From positions 1-36,525 of the forward strand of contig WFPK01000024.1 in assembly GCA_015487555.1 (NCBI GenBank): 36,525 bases of DNA, written 5' to 3'. Below are positions 24,165-32,017 of this stretch, in pieces. Every line of letters starts with the position of its first letter. The stretch's first letter is position 1. The notes below the pieces were generated by a model that searched no databases, was not told the origin of the DNA, and worked only from the letters and a program-made list of their open reading frames with translations. A program made the position numbers and the translations under genes. Origin of the DNA: Phycisphaerales bacterium (lineage in GTDB: Bacteria > Planctomycetota > Phycisphaerae > Phycisphaerales > UBA1924).

Positions 24165-26192
24165 ATGTCCACCTTCCCCACAAGCTATTCCCGCTCACCA
24201 ACGCTGCTCTTTACGCAGAACTCGATGAATGCGCTCGGGCGGACCAACTTCGATATCTCCAGACTCAACGAACAACTCGCCACCGGGCTCGATATCCTGC
24301 GCCCCTCAGATGACCCGATCCGCAGCGCGACAATCTCGACACTCGATGCTCGGCTTGAATACACCGAACAACTTCTCAAAAACCTCGAGTTTGCAGGCAA
24401 CTCGCTGGGCACACTCGACAACGCCCTCGGCGATGCAAAGTCACTCATCGACGAGGCCCTTGCCATCGCATCTGACCAGCTCTCGACCCCCGCAGACCCT
24501 GAATCTCGGCGAGGACAAGCGGTGGTCATTGATTCGCTCATCAACTCGCTCTTCAACATCTCCAACTCCCAATCGCTTGTCGGGTATGTCTTTGGAGGCA
24601 CCGCGCCCGATACCCCGCCCGTCGAGTTCCTCAACGGCGGATACCGATTCTCAGGCGAACGAGGCGGATTGCTCGCTGCACTCGGGAGTGCATCGGATGT
24701 CCCGATCACCATCGGCGCAAATAATGCCATCGGCGCACTCTCCAACCGCATCGAAGGCACCGTCGATCTCGACCCAAACCTCACCGAAAACACACGCCTG
24801 GCAGACCTCAATGGCGCAAGACAGCTCGGAATCTCCAAGGGCGTCTTCTCGATGAGCTTCAACGCAGGCGTCAGCGTCTCGGTGGATATCACCAATGCCG
24901 ATACCATCGGCGATGTCGCCGACACCATCGAAGCAGCAATCATCCAATACGAAGCGGACAACGGCGTTACCATCCTGGGGCCCGGAGGTGTAGGTGTCTC
25001 TGGGGGCGCCCTCGACTTTGATATCCCGGCTGGGGATCTCGAGTTCTTCGACTCGCTGGGCTCGACCGTCGGGGCAGACCTGGGAATCGTCCAAAATCCC
25101 GCGGTCCCCTTTACTTCCACGGCCGGCACCGGGCTCGATCTCGACCCACAGCTGACCTGGACCACCCCCATCGCCGAGCTCAACGGACTCGGAGGCAACG
25201 CCCTCGATCAAATCCAGCTCAACACCAACGGGCAAAGCACCAGCGTCGATCTCTCGGGCGCAACCACCCTGGGCGATATCCGCAGCGCAATCGAAGCATC
25301 AGGCACCGGCGTTCGTGTCGAGATCAGCGAAGATGGACGCGGGCTCAATGTAATCACTGAAACCGCAGGAACCAATGACCTGGCCATGTCCATCGCTGAG
25401 GTTGCAGGCGGCAATGACACCGCAACGCTCTTGGGTATCCGTTCATTTGCCAATGACACCCCGATTTCGGTGTTCAATGACGGCAACGGGATCGAAATCG
25501 CCACAGGAAGCGATCCGGCCCAGAATACAGACTTTACCATCACCTTGGGCGACGGGTTCGAGATCGCCATCGACCTCCAGCCCGCAGATATCGCCACGGT
25601 AGGGACACTCATCGATGCCATCAATACCCAGGCAAATACGCAGCTCATCGCGGCCCTTCGCCCGGCAAGTGATTTTGAAGCCCAGCTGAGCTCCACAACC
25701 AACGGGATCGAGTTCACACAATCGGCCTTGCTTGTCTCGGGTCCTTTGACGATCTCCGCGGGCAAATCCGCCGCAGCCGAGCAGTTGGGGCTTCTCGATG
25801 CGACGAGCTCCAATGGCGGCAACACGCTGACCTCAGAGGATCGCGCCAAAGTGCGTGTGAACAACCTCTTTACCCATTTGCTCGATCTTGCCGAGGCACT
25901 TCGGAACGATGACACACTTGGCATCGGAATTGCGTCATCCAATATGGAAGAGTCCCTCGACGAGCTGATCCAGTCACAGGCACTCGTCGGCGGCTATGCC
26001 AGAAGGATTGATACCGAAGTGATGCGTCAAGAGGACAAACAAATCTTTGACCTTTCTATGCGGAGCCAGCTCCGAGATTTGGACTATGCCCAGGCATCGT
26101 CGAGATTCTCCCAGCTCCAGCTTCAGCTTCAGGCAACGATGAGCGTGATCGCCCAGACGCAGTCTCGGTCATTGCTCGATTTCATCGGGTAA
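24165..26192 (+). CDS. flgL: flagellar hook-associated protein 3 FlgL, extended by repeats
   Basis: A 675-residue protein, about twice the E. coli FlgL (317). The N-terminal D0/D1 region is clear: LLFTQNSMNALGRTNFDISR, LNEQLATGLDILRPSDDPIR (matching 'l..qissGkri..psDDP'). The C-terminal helix DLDYAQASSRFSQLQLQLQA with SVIAQTQSRSLLDFIG matches the FlgL end. Between them, about residues 200-530 hold three similar blocks beginning at VDLDPNLTENTRLADLNG (near 199), LDLDPQLTWTTPIAELNG (near 323) and GIEIATGSDPAQNTDF (near 441), each with a 'T[LIV]GD[IV]' or 'TVGTLI' helix, as in flagellin IN modules. These would decorate the junction surface. The ATG follows GAGGAATCACC. The gene ends the flgI operon; 162 bases follow before fliW. 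Confidence 0.9.
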   Translation: MSTFPTSYSRSPTLLFTQNSMNALGRTNFDISRLNEQLATGLDILRPSDDPIRSATISTLDARLEYTEQLLKNLEFAGNSLGTLDNALGDAKSLIDEALAIASDQLSTPADPESRRGQAVVIDSLINSLFNISNSQSLVGYVFGGTAPDTPPVEFLNGGYRFSGERGGLLAALGSASDVPITIGANNAIGALSNRIEGTVDLDPNLTENTRLADLNGARQLGISKGVFSMSFNAGVSVSVDITNADTIGDVADTIEAAIIQYEADNGVTILGPGGVGVSGGALDFDIPAGDLEFFDSLGSTVGADLGIVQNPAVPFTSTAGTGLDLDPQLTWTTPIAELNGLGGNALDQIQLNTNGQSTSVDLSGATTLGDIRSAIEASGTGVRVEISEDGRGLNVITETAGTNDLAMSIAEVAGGNDTATLLGIRSFANDTPISVFNDGNGIEIATGSDPAQNTDFTITLGDGFEIAIDLQPADIATVGTLIDAINTQANTQLIAALRPASDFEAQLSSTTNGIEFTQSALLVSGPLTISAGKSAAAEQLGLLDATSSNGGNTLTSEDRAKVRVNNLFTHLLDLAEALRNDDTLGIGIASSNMEESLDELIQSQALVGGYARRIDTEVMRQEDKQIFDLSMRSQLRDLDYAQASSRFSQLQLQLQATMSVIAQTQSRSLLDFIG

Positions 26193-26354
26193 TCCGGTGG
26201 AATATGGAAAAGGCTCGCCGGGTGAAAGCCCCGCGGGCAGATTGGATCGAGGTTTCCGCTTGTCGGCCATGCGGAGAACCAAGACAGGATGTCGCCCGGC
26301 TATGGAGGTCGGCGTCGATCTGAACTTCACCGGCCGAAATGATTGGAGCGCACA
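26193..26354 (+). promoter_or_regulatory. structured, GGA-rich leader upstream of fliW
   Basis: Two foldable segments are visible. GCTCGC-C-GGG pairs with CCC-C-GCGGGC around loop TGAAAG (about 26212-26239). GGTTTCCGC pairs with GCGGAGAACC around TTGTCGGCCAT (about 26251-26280), with one bulge. The 162 bases contain seven GGA triplets (near 26199, 26206, 26244, 26273, 26287, 26304 and 26345), roughly twice what base composition would give. GGA is the core of CsrA sites, and csrA is the next gene but one. No promoter was recognised. Confidence 0.35.
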
Positions 26355-26804
26355 ATGGAAGTGCGGACCACACGATTTGGTGTAATCGACATCGCGGAGG
26401 ACCGCGTGATTACATTCCCCAACGGGTTGCTTGGATTTGGCGACAGAATCACATTCTGTCTGCTTCAGCCTGGTGACGATGCATGTTTTTTCTGGCTCCA
26501 GAGTGTCGATGATCCTGATCTCGCCTTCGTTGTCACAGACCCTACATTCTTCGAGCAGGATTTCTCCGTGCCCATCCGCCCAGAGCAGATGGAATCGTTG
26601 AAGATCAGCAAGCTCGAAGATGCGCAGGTCTTTGTGATTGTGAACAAGATCGGCGATCAGCTCACCGGCAACTTCCAGGGGCCTTTGATTATCAACACAC
26701 TCACCAAGGTGGGCGAGCAGATGGTTCTGGCGGATAAACGCTGGACCACTCGTCACCCACTGATGCGTGTGGCATCGAACTCAACGCAGACCGCCTCGGC
26801 GTAA
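26355..26804 (+). CDS. fliW: flagellar assembly factor FliW
   Basis: A 149-residue protein of the usual FliW length. Signatures: TTRFGVIDIAEDRVITFPNG (matching 't..fG.i.i.e..ii.Fp.GL.Gf'), LLGFGDRITFCLL, FFWLQSVDDPDLAFVVTDP (matching 'f..LqS.ed..laF.v..p') and VNKIGDQLTGNFQGPLIIN, the family's 'lTaNl.aPivin' motif. FliW binds CsrA and prevents it from blocking flagellin translation; when flagellin accumulates it captures FliW instead. The gene neighbours here are exactly csrA and flagellin. The frame begins with TTG at 26343, but the ATG at 26355 with GGAG eight bases before it is the better start. Confidence 0.95.
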   Translation: MEVRTTRFGVIDIAEDRVITFPNGLLGFGDRITFCLLQPGDDACFFWLQSVDDPDLAFVVTDPTFFEQDFSVPIRPEQMESLKISKLEDAQVFVIVNKIGDQLTGNFQGPLIINTLTKVGEQMVLADKRWTTRHPLMRVASNSTQTASA

Positions 26805-26815
26805 GCGAACCGGGC

Positions 26816-26869
26816 CCGATCACGCAGACTCGTTCTTGTGTACGCGCACTCGTTGCGCAGTGTGATCGG
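26816..26869 (+). promoter_or_regulatory. stem-loop between fliW and csrA
   Basis: A perfect 8-bp outer stem CCGATCAC / GTGATCGG spans about 54 bases and encloses a smaller hairpin GCGCA-CTCGT-TGCGC. No T-tract follows, so it is not a simple terminator. It could protect or process the message or affect csrA expression; the function is unproven. Confidence 0.45.
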
Positions 26870-26972
26870 TCTCACCACGATGACCCCGGGTTGAACGACC
26901 AGGGATCGGAAGAACTCGACCTCCGTCTTGGCGAGCACACGCCCAGACGAACAGAGAGCAAGGAGTGAACGC

Positions 26973-27338
26973 ATGCTTGTGCTCTCAAGGCAGCGTGACG
27001 AAACAATCATGATCGGCGATGAGATCGAAATCTCTATCGTTGATATCCGGGGGGACAAGGTCCGCCTGGGAATCAACGCGCCGACGAGGATCGCGGTGCA
27101 CCGCAAAGAAGTGTACGACGCGATCCGACGCGAGAATACGCAGGCGGCCAAGCTCGGGACAACCGACCTTGACTCGCTCGCACAAACCATCAAACCAGGC
27201 CCGGCCCGGCGCGCAGTGCGCCAAGACGCCAAGCCACCAGCCATTCAATCTCCCGCGGCTTCGCTCGGAGCGACCACGGTTCGTCCATTTACATCATCAG
27301 AGTCATCATCACCGTCTCAGGATAAAAACAGCGCTTAA
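26973..27338 (+). CDS. csrA: carbon storage regulator CsrA with long C-terminal extension
   Basis: A 121-residue version of a protein that usually has 60-75. Residues 1-60 are a complete Csr[41 protein letters not shown] and [11 protein letters not shown]. This includes the N-terminal strand L-V-L-S-R and the VHR element that form the RNA-binding faces of the dimer. The remaining 60 residues are rich in P, A, S and T and probably disordered ([20 protein letters not shown] at the start). In Gram-positive CsrA a C-terminal extension helps bind FliW, so part of the tail may do that here. The start ATG at 26973 follows AAGGAGTGAACGC; an in-frame extension to 26928 is not conserved CsrA sequence. 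Flagellin 1 begins 55 bases downstream, probably on the same transcript. Confidence 0.95.
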   Translation: MLVLSRQRDETIMIGDEIEISIVDIRGDKVRLGINAPTRIAVHRKEVYDAIRRENTQAAKLGTTDLDSLAQTIKPGPARRAVRQDAKPPAIQSPAASLGATTVRPFTSSESSSPSQDKNSA

Positions 27339-27374
27339 ACCCATCGTCCCCATATTCGATGGGGTATGAGCAAC

Positions 27375-27392
27375 GCAATCACGGAGGATTGC
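27375..27392 (+). promoter_or_regulatory. CsrA-type hairpin over the ribosome site of flagellin 1
   Basis: A perfect 6-bp stem GCAATC / GATTGC presents the hexaloop ACGGAG, which fits the ANGGAN loop of high-affinity CsrA sites. The loop and the first stem base contain the Shine-Dalgarno GGAGG, and the ATG of flagellin 1 follows two bases after the hairpin. CsrA binding here would block translation. Confidence 0.75.
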
Positions 27393-27393
27393 C

Positions 27394-28944
27394 ATGACCA
27401 GAATCAACACAAACATCCCGAGTATGATCGCACAGCAACGGTTGAATCGTTCTGGACTCGATCTGCAAACCCGCCTCGAACGATTGTCAACCGGGCTTCG
27501 TATCAACCGAGGCAAGGACGACCCCGCCGGGCTGATTATATCAGAACGGCTGGGCACCGATATCTCGAGCATCCAGCAGGCAATCAAGAACGGCGAACGG
27601 GCCAGTGCCGTCATCGCGACAACCGAAGGCTCGCTCACCGAAATCACCGATCTGCTCAACTCGATCAAGGCACTCGCCGTCGAGGCGGCCAATACCGGGG
27701 CACTCTCGGATGAGGAGCGCGAAGCCAACCAGCTTCAAATCAACTCCGCCATCGCCTCGATCACCAGAATCTCCAACACCGCATCCTTCGGCGGGCTCAA
27801 ACTCCTCGATGGATCACTCGACTACATCACCAGCGGGATCAGTGCAACGGAAATCTCCAGCGCCAATATCACCGCAGCAAGCTTTATCAGCTCGACCACA
27901 ATCAGCGTTGATGTTGATGTGCTCTCGTCGGCGCAAAAGGGCAACCTCTACCTCAGTGGCGACAACAGCGGCGCTGGAGGTGCCGATGGTATCATCTTGT
28001 CGAGTACCACCATCCAAATCCGAGGGCCAGAAGGTGTGCGCGAACTCTTGCTCACATCAGGACAGACATTCCAATCGGTCGTCAACTCCGTCAATAGCCT
28101 GACCGCTGTCACCGGGGTCGAAGCATCACTCATCAATGGCGATGCCAACTCCGGAATCGTCTTTAGCTCTTCCGAGTATGGATCAAACGCCTTTGTCAGT
28201 GTTGAACGCATTGACGAACCGGCATCGGGAGGCAACTTCAACCTCTTCATGCTCGATGGCAACGCCGAAATCCCCGCGGGGGGCGTCCCATGGGGAGAAG
28301 CAAGCCTGACGCCATCTGATCGTGATGAAGGGGCCAATGTCACCGCACTCATCAACGGCATCCTCGCCAACGGCGATGGACTTGAAATCTCGATCAACTC
28401 GCCCACCTTGGGCATGGAACTGCTTCTCAATGAAGACTTTGCGACCGATCCGACACTGACCTCATCCACATTTGCCATCACCGGTGGCGGTGCACTCTTC
28501 CAGCTTGGTCCCGATATCACCGCGCTCCAGCAGACCAACATCGGTATCCAATCAACCTCGGCTGAGAGCTTGGGCGGGGTCTTGGTCGATGGCGGGCTTG
28601 AGTACCTCTCCTCCTTGACCACCGGCAATGTCAACTCCCTCGATGCTGCCCAAGGGCGACAAGATTTCTCGGTGCTTTCAGATATTGTGGACAAGGCGAT
28701 TGACGATGTTTCGATCCTGCGTGGTCGATTGGGTGCCTTCGAGCGAAATGTGCTCGATACCAACCGCCGATCGCTCCAATCTGCATTCGAGAACCTGACC
28801 GCAAGCCGATCGGTGATCCGTGATGCAGACTTTGCAGTCGAGACCAGTTTGCTGACAAGGGCGCAAATCTTGCAGAGTGCTGGCACAAGTGTGCTCTCAC
28901 TGGCCAACCAGCAATCTCAGCAAGTGCTCCAGCTCCTAGGCTGA
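27394..28944 (+). CDS. fliC: flagellin 1
   Basis: A 516-residue filament protein. Residues 1-145 are the flagellin N-terminal D0/D1 domain: MTRINTNIPSMIAQQRLNRS, RLERLSTGLRINRGKDDPAG, then EREANQLQINSAIASITRIS. The last 90 residues are the C-terminal domain (RGRLGAFERNVLDTNRRSLQ, FAVETSLLTRAQILQSAG, SLANQQSQQVLQLLG). The central 280 residues are variable beta-rich D2/D3-like sequence that forms the filament surface. It differs clearly from flagellin 2 in the middle but shares the ends. Flagellin is exported through the hook and polymerises under FliD, which is not in this window. A CsrA-type hairpin covers its ribosome site, and a terminator lies at 29001. Confidence 0.96.
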   Translation: MTRINTNIPSMIAQQRLNRSGLDLQTRLERLSTGLRINRGKDDPAGLIISERLGTDISSIQQAIKNGERASAVIATTEGSLTEITDLLNSIKALAVEAANTGALSDEEREANQLQINSAIASITRISNTASFGGLKLLDGSLDYITSGISATEISSANITAASFISSTTISVDVDVLSSAQKGNLYLSGDNSGAGGADGIILSSTTIQIRGPEGVRELLLTSGQTFQSVVNSVNSLTAVTGVEASLINGDANSGIVFSSSEYGSNAFVSVERIDEPASGGNFNLFMLDGNAEIPAGGVPWGEASLTPSDRDEGANVTALINGILANGDGLEISINSPTLGMELLLNEDFATDPTLTSSTFAITGGGALFQLGPDITALQQTNIGIQSTSAESLGGVLVDGGLEYLSSLTTGNVNSLDAAQGRQDFSVLSDIVDKAIDDVSILRGRLGAFERNVLDTNRRSLQSAFENLTASRSVIRDADFAVETSLLTRAQILQSAGTSVLSLANQQSQQVLQLLG

Positions 28945-29000
28945 TCCACTGATTCCGCGGGGTCGATCCCGAGCAAACCTCTATAGAAAAGAGACAACCC

Positions 29001-29022
29001 ACCCGCTTCTGGCGGGTTTTTT
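29001..29022 (+). terminator. intrinsic terminator after flagellin 1
   Basis: Stem ACCCGC / GCGGGT with loop TTCTG, followed by TTTTTTG. It makes the two flagellins separate transcripts. Confidence 0.85.
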
Positions 29023-29239
29023 GTGCGCCTACCGACGCTCGTCATCACTCTGCCAGGTCCGGATATCCTTGCAGCATGAAAACTCATAAAAAAATGACAC
29101 CATGACTTCACCCGACCCTCGTTTTCGTCGATTCCCAATCCGTTCGCTCAGGTGTGTATCTGATCGAATCGCGTTCCATGCGAAGGAGCAACGGGATGCG
29201 CAGGCCAGTCATGGCCTGGTGAGTTGGGCATAACGCTCA

Positions 29240-29254
29240 GCATCACGGGAATGC
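29240..29254 (+). promoter_or_regulatory. possible second CsrA hairpin in the flagellin 2 leader
   Basis: GCAT / ATGC encloses loop CACGGGA with a GGA at the 3' side. The loop is less ideal than ACGGAG. B. subtilis hag mRNA also has two CsrA sites, one upstream and one over the ribosome site, so the arrangement is suggestive. Confidence 0.4.
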
Positions 29255-29281
29255 CGAACGACAGAAGATCGTTTCGGCGAA

Positions 29282-29293
29282 AACACGGAGGTT
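29282..29293 (+). promoter_or_regulatory. CsrA-type site over the ribosome site of flagellin 2
   Basis: Loop ACGGAG closed by AAC / GTT, extendable past one A-G mismatch by two more pairs. The loop is identical to that of flagellin 1 although the stem differs, and again contains the Shine-Dalgarno GGAGG, ten bases before the ATG. Confidence 0.6.
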
Positions 29294-29301
29294 GTCAGCA
29301 A

Positions 29302-30837
29302 ATGAGTCGCATTAACACCAATGTATCGTCCCTGACCGCACAGCGCGTGCTGGGTCAGAATAACCAATCACTCGGAACTTCACTCGAACGCCTTTCGACT
29401 GGTCTGCGGATCAGCCGCGGTAAAGATGATCCTGCGGGCCTGATCGCCAGTGAGAACCTGCGATCAGAAAAAGCTGCGATCGGTGCTGCGATCAGCAACT
29501 CCCAGCGTGCCGATCAGGTCGTCAACATTGCTGAAGGTGGTCTTCAGGAAATCTCGTCGCTCCTCACCGAGCTTCAGGGTCTCTTGACCACATCGGCAAA
29601 CGGTGCCGGTTTGGCCGAGTCGGAAAAGGAAGCGAACCAGCTTCAGATCGACTCGATCCTCCAGACCATCGACCGCGTCGCGGGTGCAACTTCGTTCCAG
29701 GGCACCAAGTTGCTCAACGGCAACTTCGACTACCAAGTCAACGCCGTCAACGCTGGCGTCACCGACATCGAGGTGCGCGGTGCCAAGTTCAATGGCGCAA
29801 CGCAGGTCGTCGATACCATCGTCACCGCTTCGGCCCAGAAGGCAGGCTACTACCTGTCGATCGGTACCTCTGGCGGCATTGATCTCTCAGAATCAGGCAA
29901 CCAGTTTACCTTCGAGATTTCTGGTTCGCTGGGCAACCGTGAGCTCCAGTTCGATTCAGGTGCAACCGTGATCAATATGGCAGCGGCAATCAACGCTGTC
30001 TCGGATGTGACCGGTGTTGAAGCAGTCGCATCGGGCACAGGCATCATGCTCAGCTCCGCCGAGTTCGGGTCCAACGAGTTTGTCGGAATCAAGATCATTG
30101 ATGACGCAAGCATCATGACCGTCCAGACTGGTGCCGCGATCGTCGATATGACCGCAGATGACTTTGATACCCCAGATGCAAGCAGCACCACGGACTTTGA
30201 TGCCGATGCTGCAAGCAACGGGTTGCGTGATGTCGGGCAAGACATTGCAGGCACCATCAACGGGTTGCTCGCAACCGGTCGGGGCAAGACCCTCTCGGTC
30301 AACTCGGACTTCCTCGATGTGAAGTTCAGCACGACTGATACAGCTGCACAGACCCTCGGTGCAATCGGTGGTACAGCAGGCGCATTCACCATCACTGGTG
30401 GCGGTGCTGACTTCCAGCTCGCAGCCGATGTGAACATCGCCGGTAAGGTCTCGATCGGTATCGGTGATATCTCCTCACGCAAGCTGGGCAACTCAACGCT
30501 CGGGTTCCTCGACGATCTCGCGTCGGGCAAGGCATTCAATGTGGTTGATGGCGAAAACATCGACACCGCCCAGGACATCGTTTCTGCTGCGATCGACAAG
30601 GTTTCGTCCACGCGTGGTCGCCTTGGTGCGTTCCAGAAGAATGTGGTCGGCGCAACCATCCGTTCGCTCGGCGTTGCACTTGAGAACACCACCGCTGCCG
30701 AGTCTGTCATCCGTGACACCGACTTTGCTGCCGAAACCGCGTCGCTGACCCGAAGCCAGATTCTGGTGCAGGCATCGACCAACATCCTCTCGATTGCGAA
30801 CTCGCAGCCTCAGCAGGTCCTCGCCCTCCTCGGCTAA
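29302..30837 (+). CDS. fliC: flagellin 2
   Basis: A 511-residue filament protein. N-terminal D0/D1: MSRINTNVSSLTAQRVLGQN, TSLERLSTGLRISRGKDDPA, and KEANQLQIDSILQTIDRVAG. C-terminal domain: RGRLGAFQKNVVGATIRSLG, DTDFAAETASLTRSQILVQA, LSIANSQPQQVLALLG. The central part is variable and only loosely like flagellin 1. The frame starts upstream at a TTG (29224), but the conserved start MSRINTN at 29302 follows GGAGGTTGTCAGC. Its third codon positions are less extreme in GC than the neighbours and it uses GGT and GTT more often, as highly expressed genes tend to do, so this is probably the major filament protein. It has its own leader with CsrA-type sites and its own terminator. Confidence 0.96.
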   Translation: MSRINTNVSSLTAQRVLGQNNQSLGTSLERLSTGLRISRGKDDPAGLIASENLRSEKAAIGAAISNSQRADQVVNIAEGGLQEISSLLTELQGLLTTSANGAGLAESEKEANQLQIDSILQTIDRVAGATSFQGTKLLNGNFDYQVNAVNAGVTDIEVRGAKFNGATQVVDTIVTASAQKAGYYLSIGTSGGIDLSESGNQFTFEISGSLGNRELQFDSGATVINMAAAINAVSDVTGVEAVASGTGIMLSSAEFGSNEFVGIKIIDDASIMTVQTGAAIVDMTADDFDTPDASSTTDFDADAASNGLRDVGQDIAGTINGLLATGRGKTLSVNSDFLDVKFSTTDTAAQTLGAIGGTAGAFTITGGGADFQLAADVNIAGKVSIGIGDISSRKLGNSTLGFLDDLASGKAFNVVDGENIDTAQDIVSAAIDKVSSTRGRLGAFQKNVVGATIRSLGVALENTTAAESVIRDTDFAAETASLTRSQILVQASTNILSIANSQPQQVLALLG

Positions 30838-30872
30838 GACCAACTGAAGTAAGCACAAAGAGCTGACACTCC

Positions 30873-30905
30873 CGCCCCGGGTCTGAAATGATCCGGGGCG
30901 TTTTT
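30873..30905 (+). terminator. intrinsic terminator after flagellin 2
   Basis: Stem CGCCCCGGGTC / GATCCGGGGCG (one wobble pair) with loop TGAAAT, followed by five T. It closes the flagellar locus. Confidence 0.9.
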
Positions 30906-30966
30906 ACGCCCACACCCGGCGCATCGGCACTACCCAAAATCCCCCCATCGAACCGATACAAATCCA

Positions 30967-31938
30967 ATGCCCAGCGCCTCGCAAACCCGGATCAATCAAC
31001 TCAGCGAACGGATGCAAACCCTTCGGCGGGGGTTCATGATTTTCTTGCGGATCGAATGCGGGTTGATGCCCGCATCGATCGAGGCGTATATGCGAGACCT
31101 GGAATCGCTGATGTTGTGGCTGCAATCACGCGGGATTGATGATGTGATTGACACAACGCCCGAAGCACTCATCGGGCATGTGCGCGAGATGAGTCGAGAG
31201 CGCGGATACGCATCGGGGACAATCGCTCGGCACCTGGCGACGATCAAGATCTTCTATCGGTGGCTCTTGGCGACGGGCAAGATCGAGAACAACCCGGCGG
31301 ATCATCTCGATCAGCCTACGAAGTGGAAGAAGCTGCCCGGGGTTTTGACGCCTGGGCAGATGCGTCGTTTGCTCGATGCGCCTTGTGCGCCTGAGAAACC
31401 GATCAAGGGCATGGCGCCGTTGTGGATGCGGGATCGGGCGATTCTTGAGTTGATGTATGCTTCGGGCCTTCGCGCTTCTGAAGTTGGCGCGATCGGACAG
31501 ATGGACATCCTCGAAAAGCTCGGCGTGGTGCGTGTGCTGGGCAAGGGCGACAAGCAGAGGCTGGTGCCGATGGGCAAGCCGGCACAACATGCGTTGGAGG
31601 TGTATATGAGCCAATGCCGACCGATGCTCATCACCGCCGAGCGTGCGGGCGAGCAGCGTGACCAAGGCAAGCTGTTCCTCTCGCGCACCGGGCGACCGAT
31701 CGAGCGGGTGCGTGTCTGGCAGATTGTCAAGCACTGGGCAAAGGTCGCCGGGCTGGGCAAGGCGCACCCGCATATGCTCCGCCATTCGTTCGCGACGCAT
31801 CTGCTCATGGGCGGCGCGGATTTGCGGATTGTGCAAGAACTTCTGGGGCACGCAGACATCACCACCACCCAGATCTACACCCATGTCGATCGCACGAAAC
31901 TCCACGAAACCGTCAGGAACCTGCATCCGCGGGGATAA
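30967..31938 (+). CDS. xerD: XerC/XerD-type tyrosine recombinase
   Basis: A 323-residue site-specific recombinase. The N-terminal SAM-like DNA-binding domain (about 15-115) has the usual pattern SIEAYMRDLESLMLWLQSRG and HLATIKIFYRWLLATG. The catalytic domain has all active-site residues: R169 in ASGLRASE, K193 in LGKGDKQR, H269-x-x-R272 in HPHMLRHSFATHLL, H295 in LLGHADITTTQ and the nucleophile Y304 in IYTH. In bacteria XerC and XerD resolve chromosome dimers at dif; XerD-like is the closer fit by the GHADITTTQIYTHV end, but C and D cannot be told apart safely. A role in phase variation is possible for recombinases next to flagellins, yet no inverted repeats flank the flagellin genes here. 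Confidence 0.92.
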   Translation: MPSASQTRINQLSERMQTLRRGFMIFLRIECGLMPASIEAYMRDLESLMLWLQSRGIDDVIDTTPEALIGHVREMSRERGYASGTIARHLATIKIFYRWLLATGKIENNPADHLDQPTKWKKLPGVLTPGQMRRLLDAPCAPEKPIKGMAPLWMRDRAILELMYASGLRASEVGAIGQMDILEKLGVVRVLGKGDKQRLVPMGKPAQHALEVYMSQCRPMLITAERAGEQRDQGKLFLSRTGRPIERVRVWQIVKHWAKVAGLGKAHPHMLRHSFATHLLMGGADLRIVQELLGHADITTTQIYTHVDRTKLHETVRNLHPRG

Positions 31939-31988
31939 ACGACCCAAATGGGGCATAAGCATCCTGAATCGAGCTCGAAGAATGAGCA

Positions 31989-32017
31989 TTGACACCGCAT
32001 CGCGAATCCATTAGAGT
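31989..32017 (+). promoter_or_regulatory. sigma-70-type promoter of PEP-CTERM gene 3
   Basis: A perfect TTGACA, a 17-base spacer, and TAGAGT (4/6 of TATAAT). The predicted leader is about 130 bases and contains a 7-bp hairpin CACCTCA-ATG-TGAGGTG at 32052-32068. Confidence 0.65.

Larger units (their letters stand above)
28945..29301 (+). other. intergenic region between the two flagellins
   Basis: About 357 bases. It holds the terminator of flagellin 1 (29001), a perfect 7-bp palindrome CAGGCCA-GTCA-TGGCCTG (29201-29218), a second GGA-bearing hairpin GCAT-CACGGGA-ATGC (29240-29254) and the CsrA-type site over the ribosome site. I looked for sigma-28 and sigma-54 promoters without a convincing match, so the promoter of flagellin 2 stays undefined. 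No gene is seen here. Confidence 0.6.

Noticed and set aside
24185-25198. Minus-strand frame of 337 codons opposite flgL
   Set aside because: Antisense shadow of a conserved gene, S/P-rich and without motif.
26193-26354. c-di-GMP (GEMM) riboswitch before fliW
   Set aside because: The conserved GGNAAACC and GGCCTA-type elements and the tetraloop-receptor arrangement are missing.
29023-29301. Sigma-28 or sigma-54 promoter for flagellin 2
   Set aside because: Candidates such as GGGCATAACGCTCAGC have the GC one base off, and no TAAA-N15-GCCGATAA-like site was found.
30838-31938. Flagellin phase-variation system driven by the XerD-like recombinase
   Set aside because: No inverted repeats flank a flagellin promoter or gene, and the flagellins stand in the same orientation. 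The enzyme fits a housekeeping Xer recombinase.
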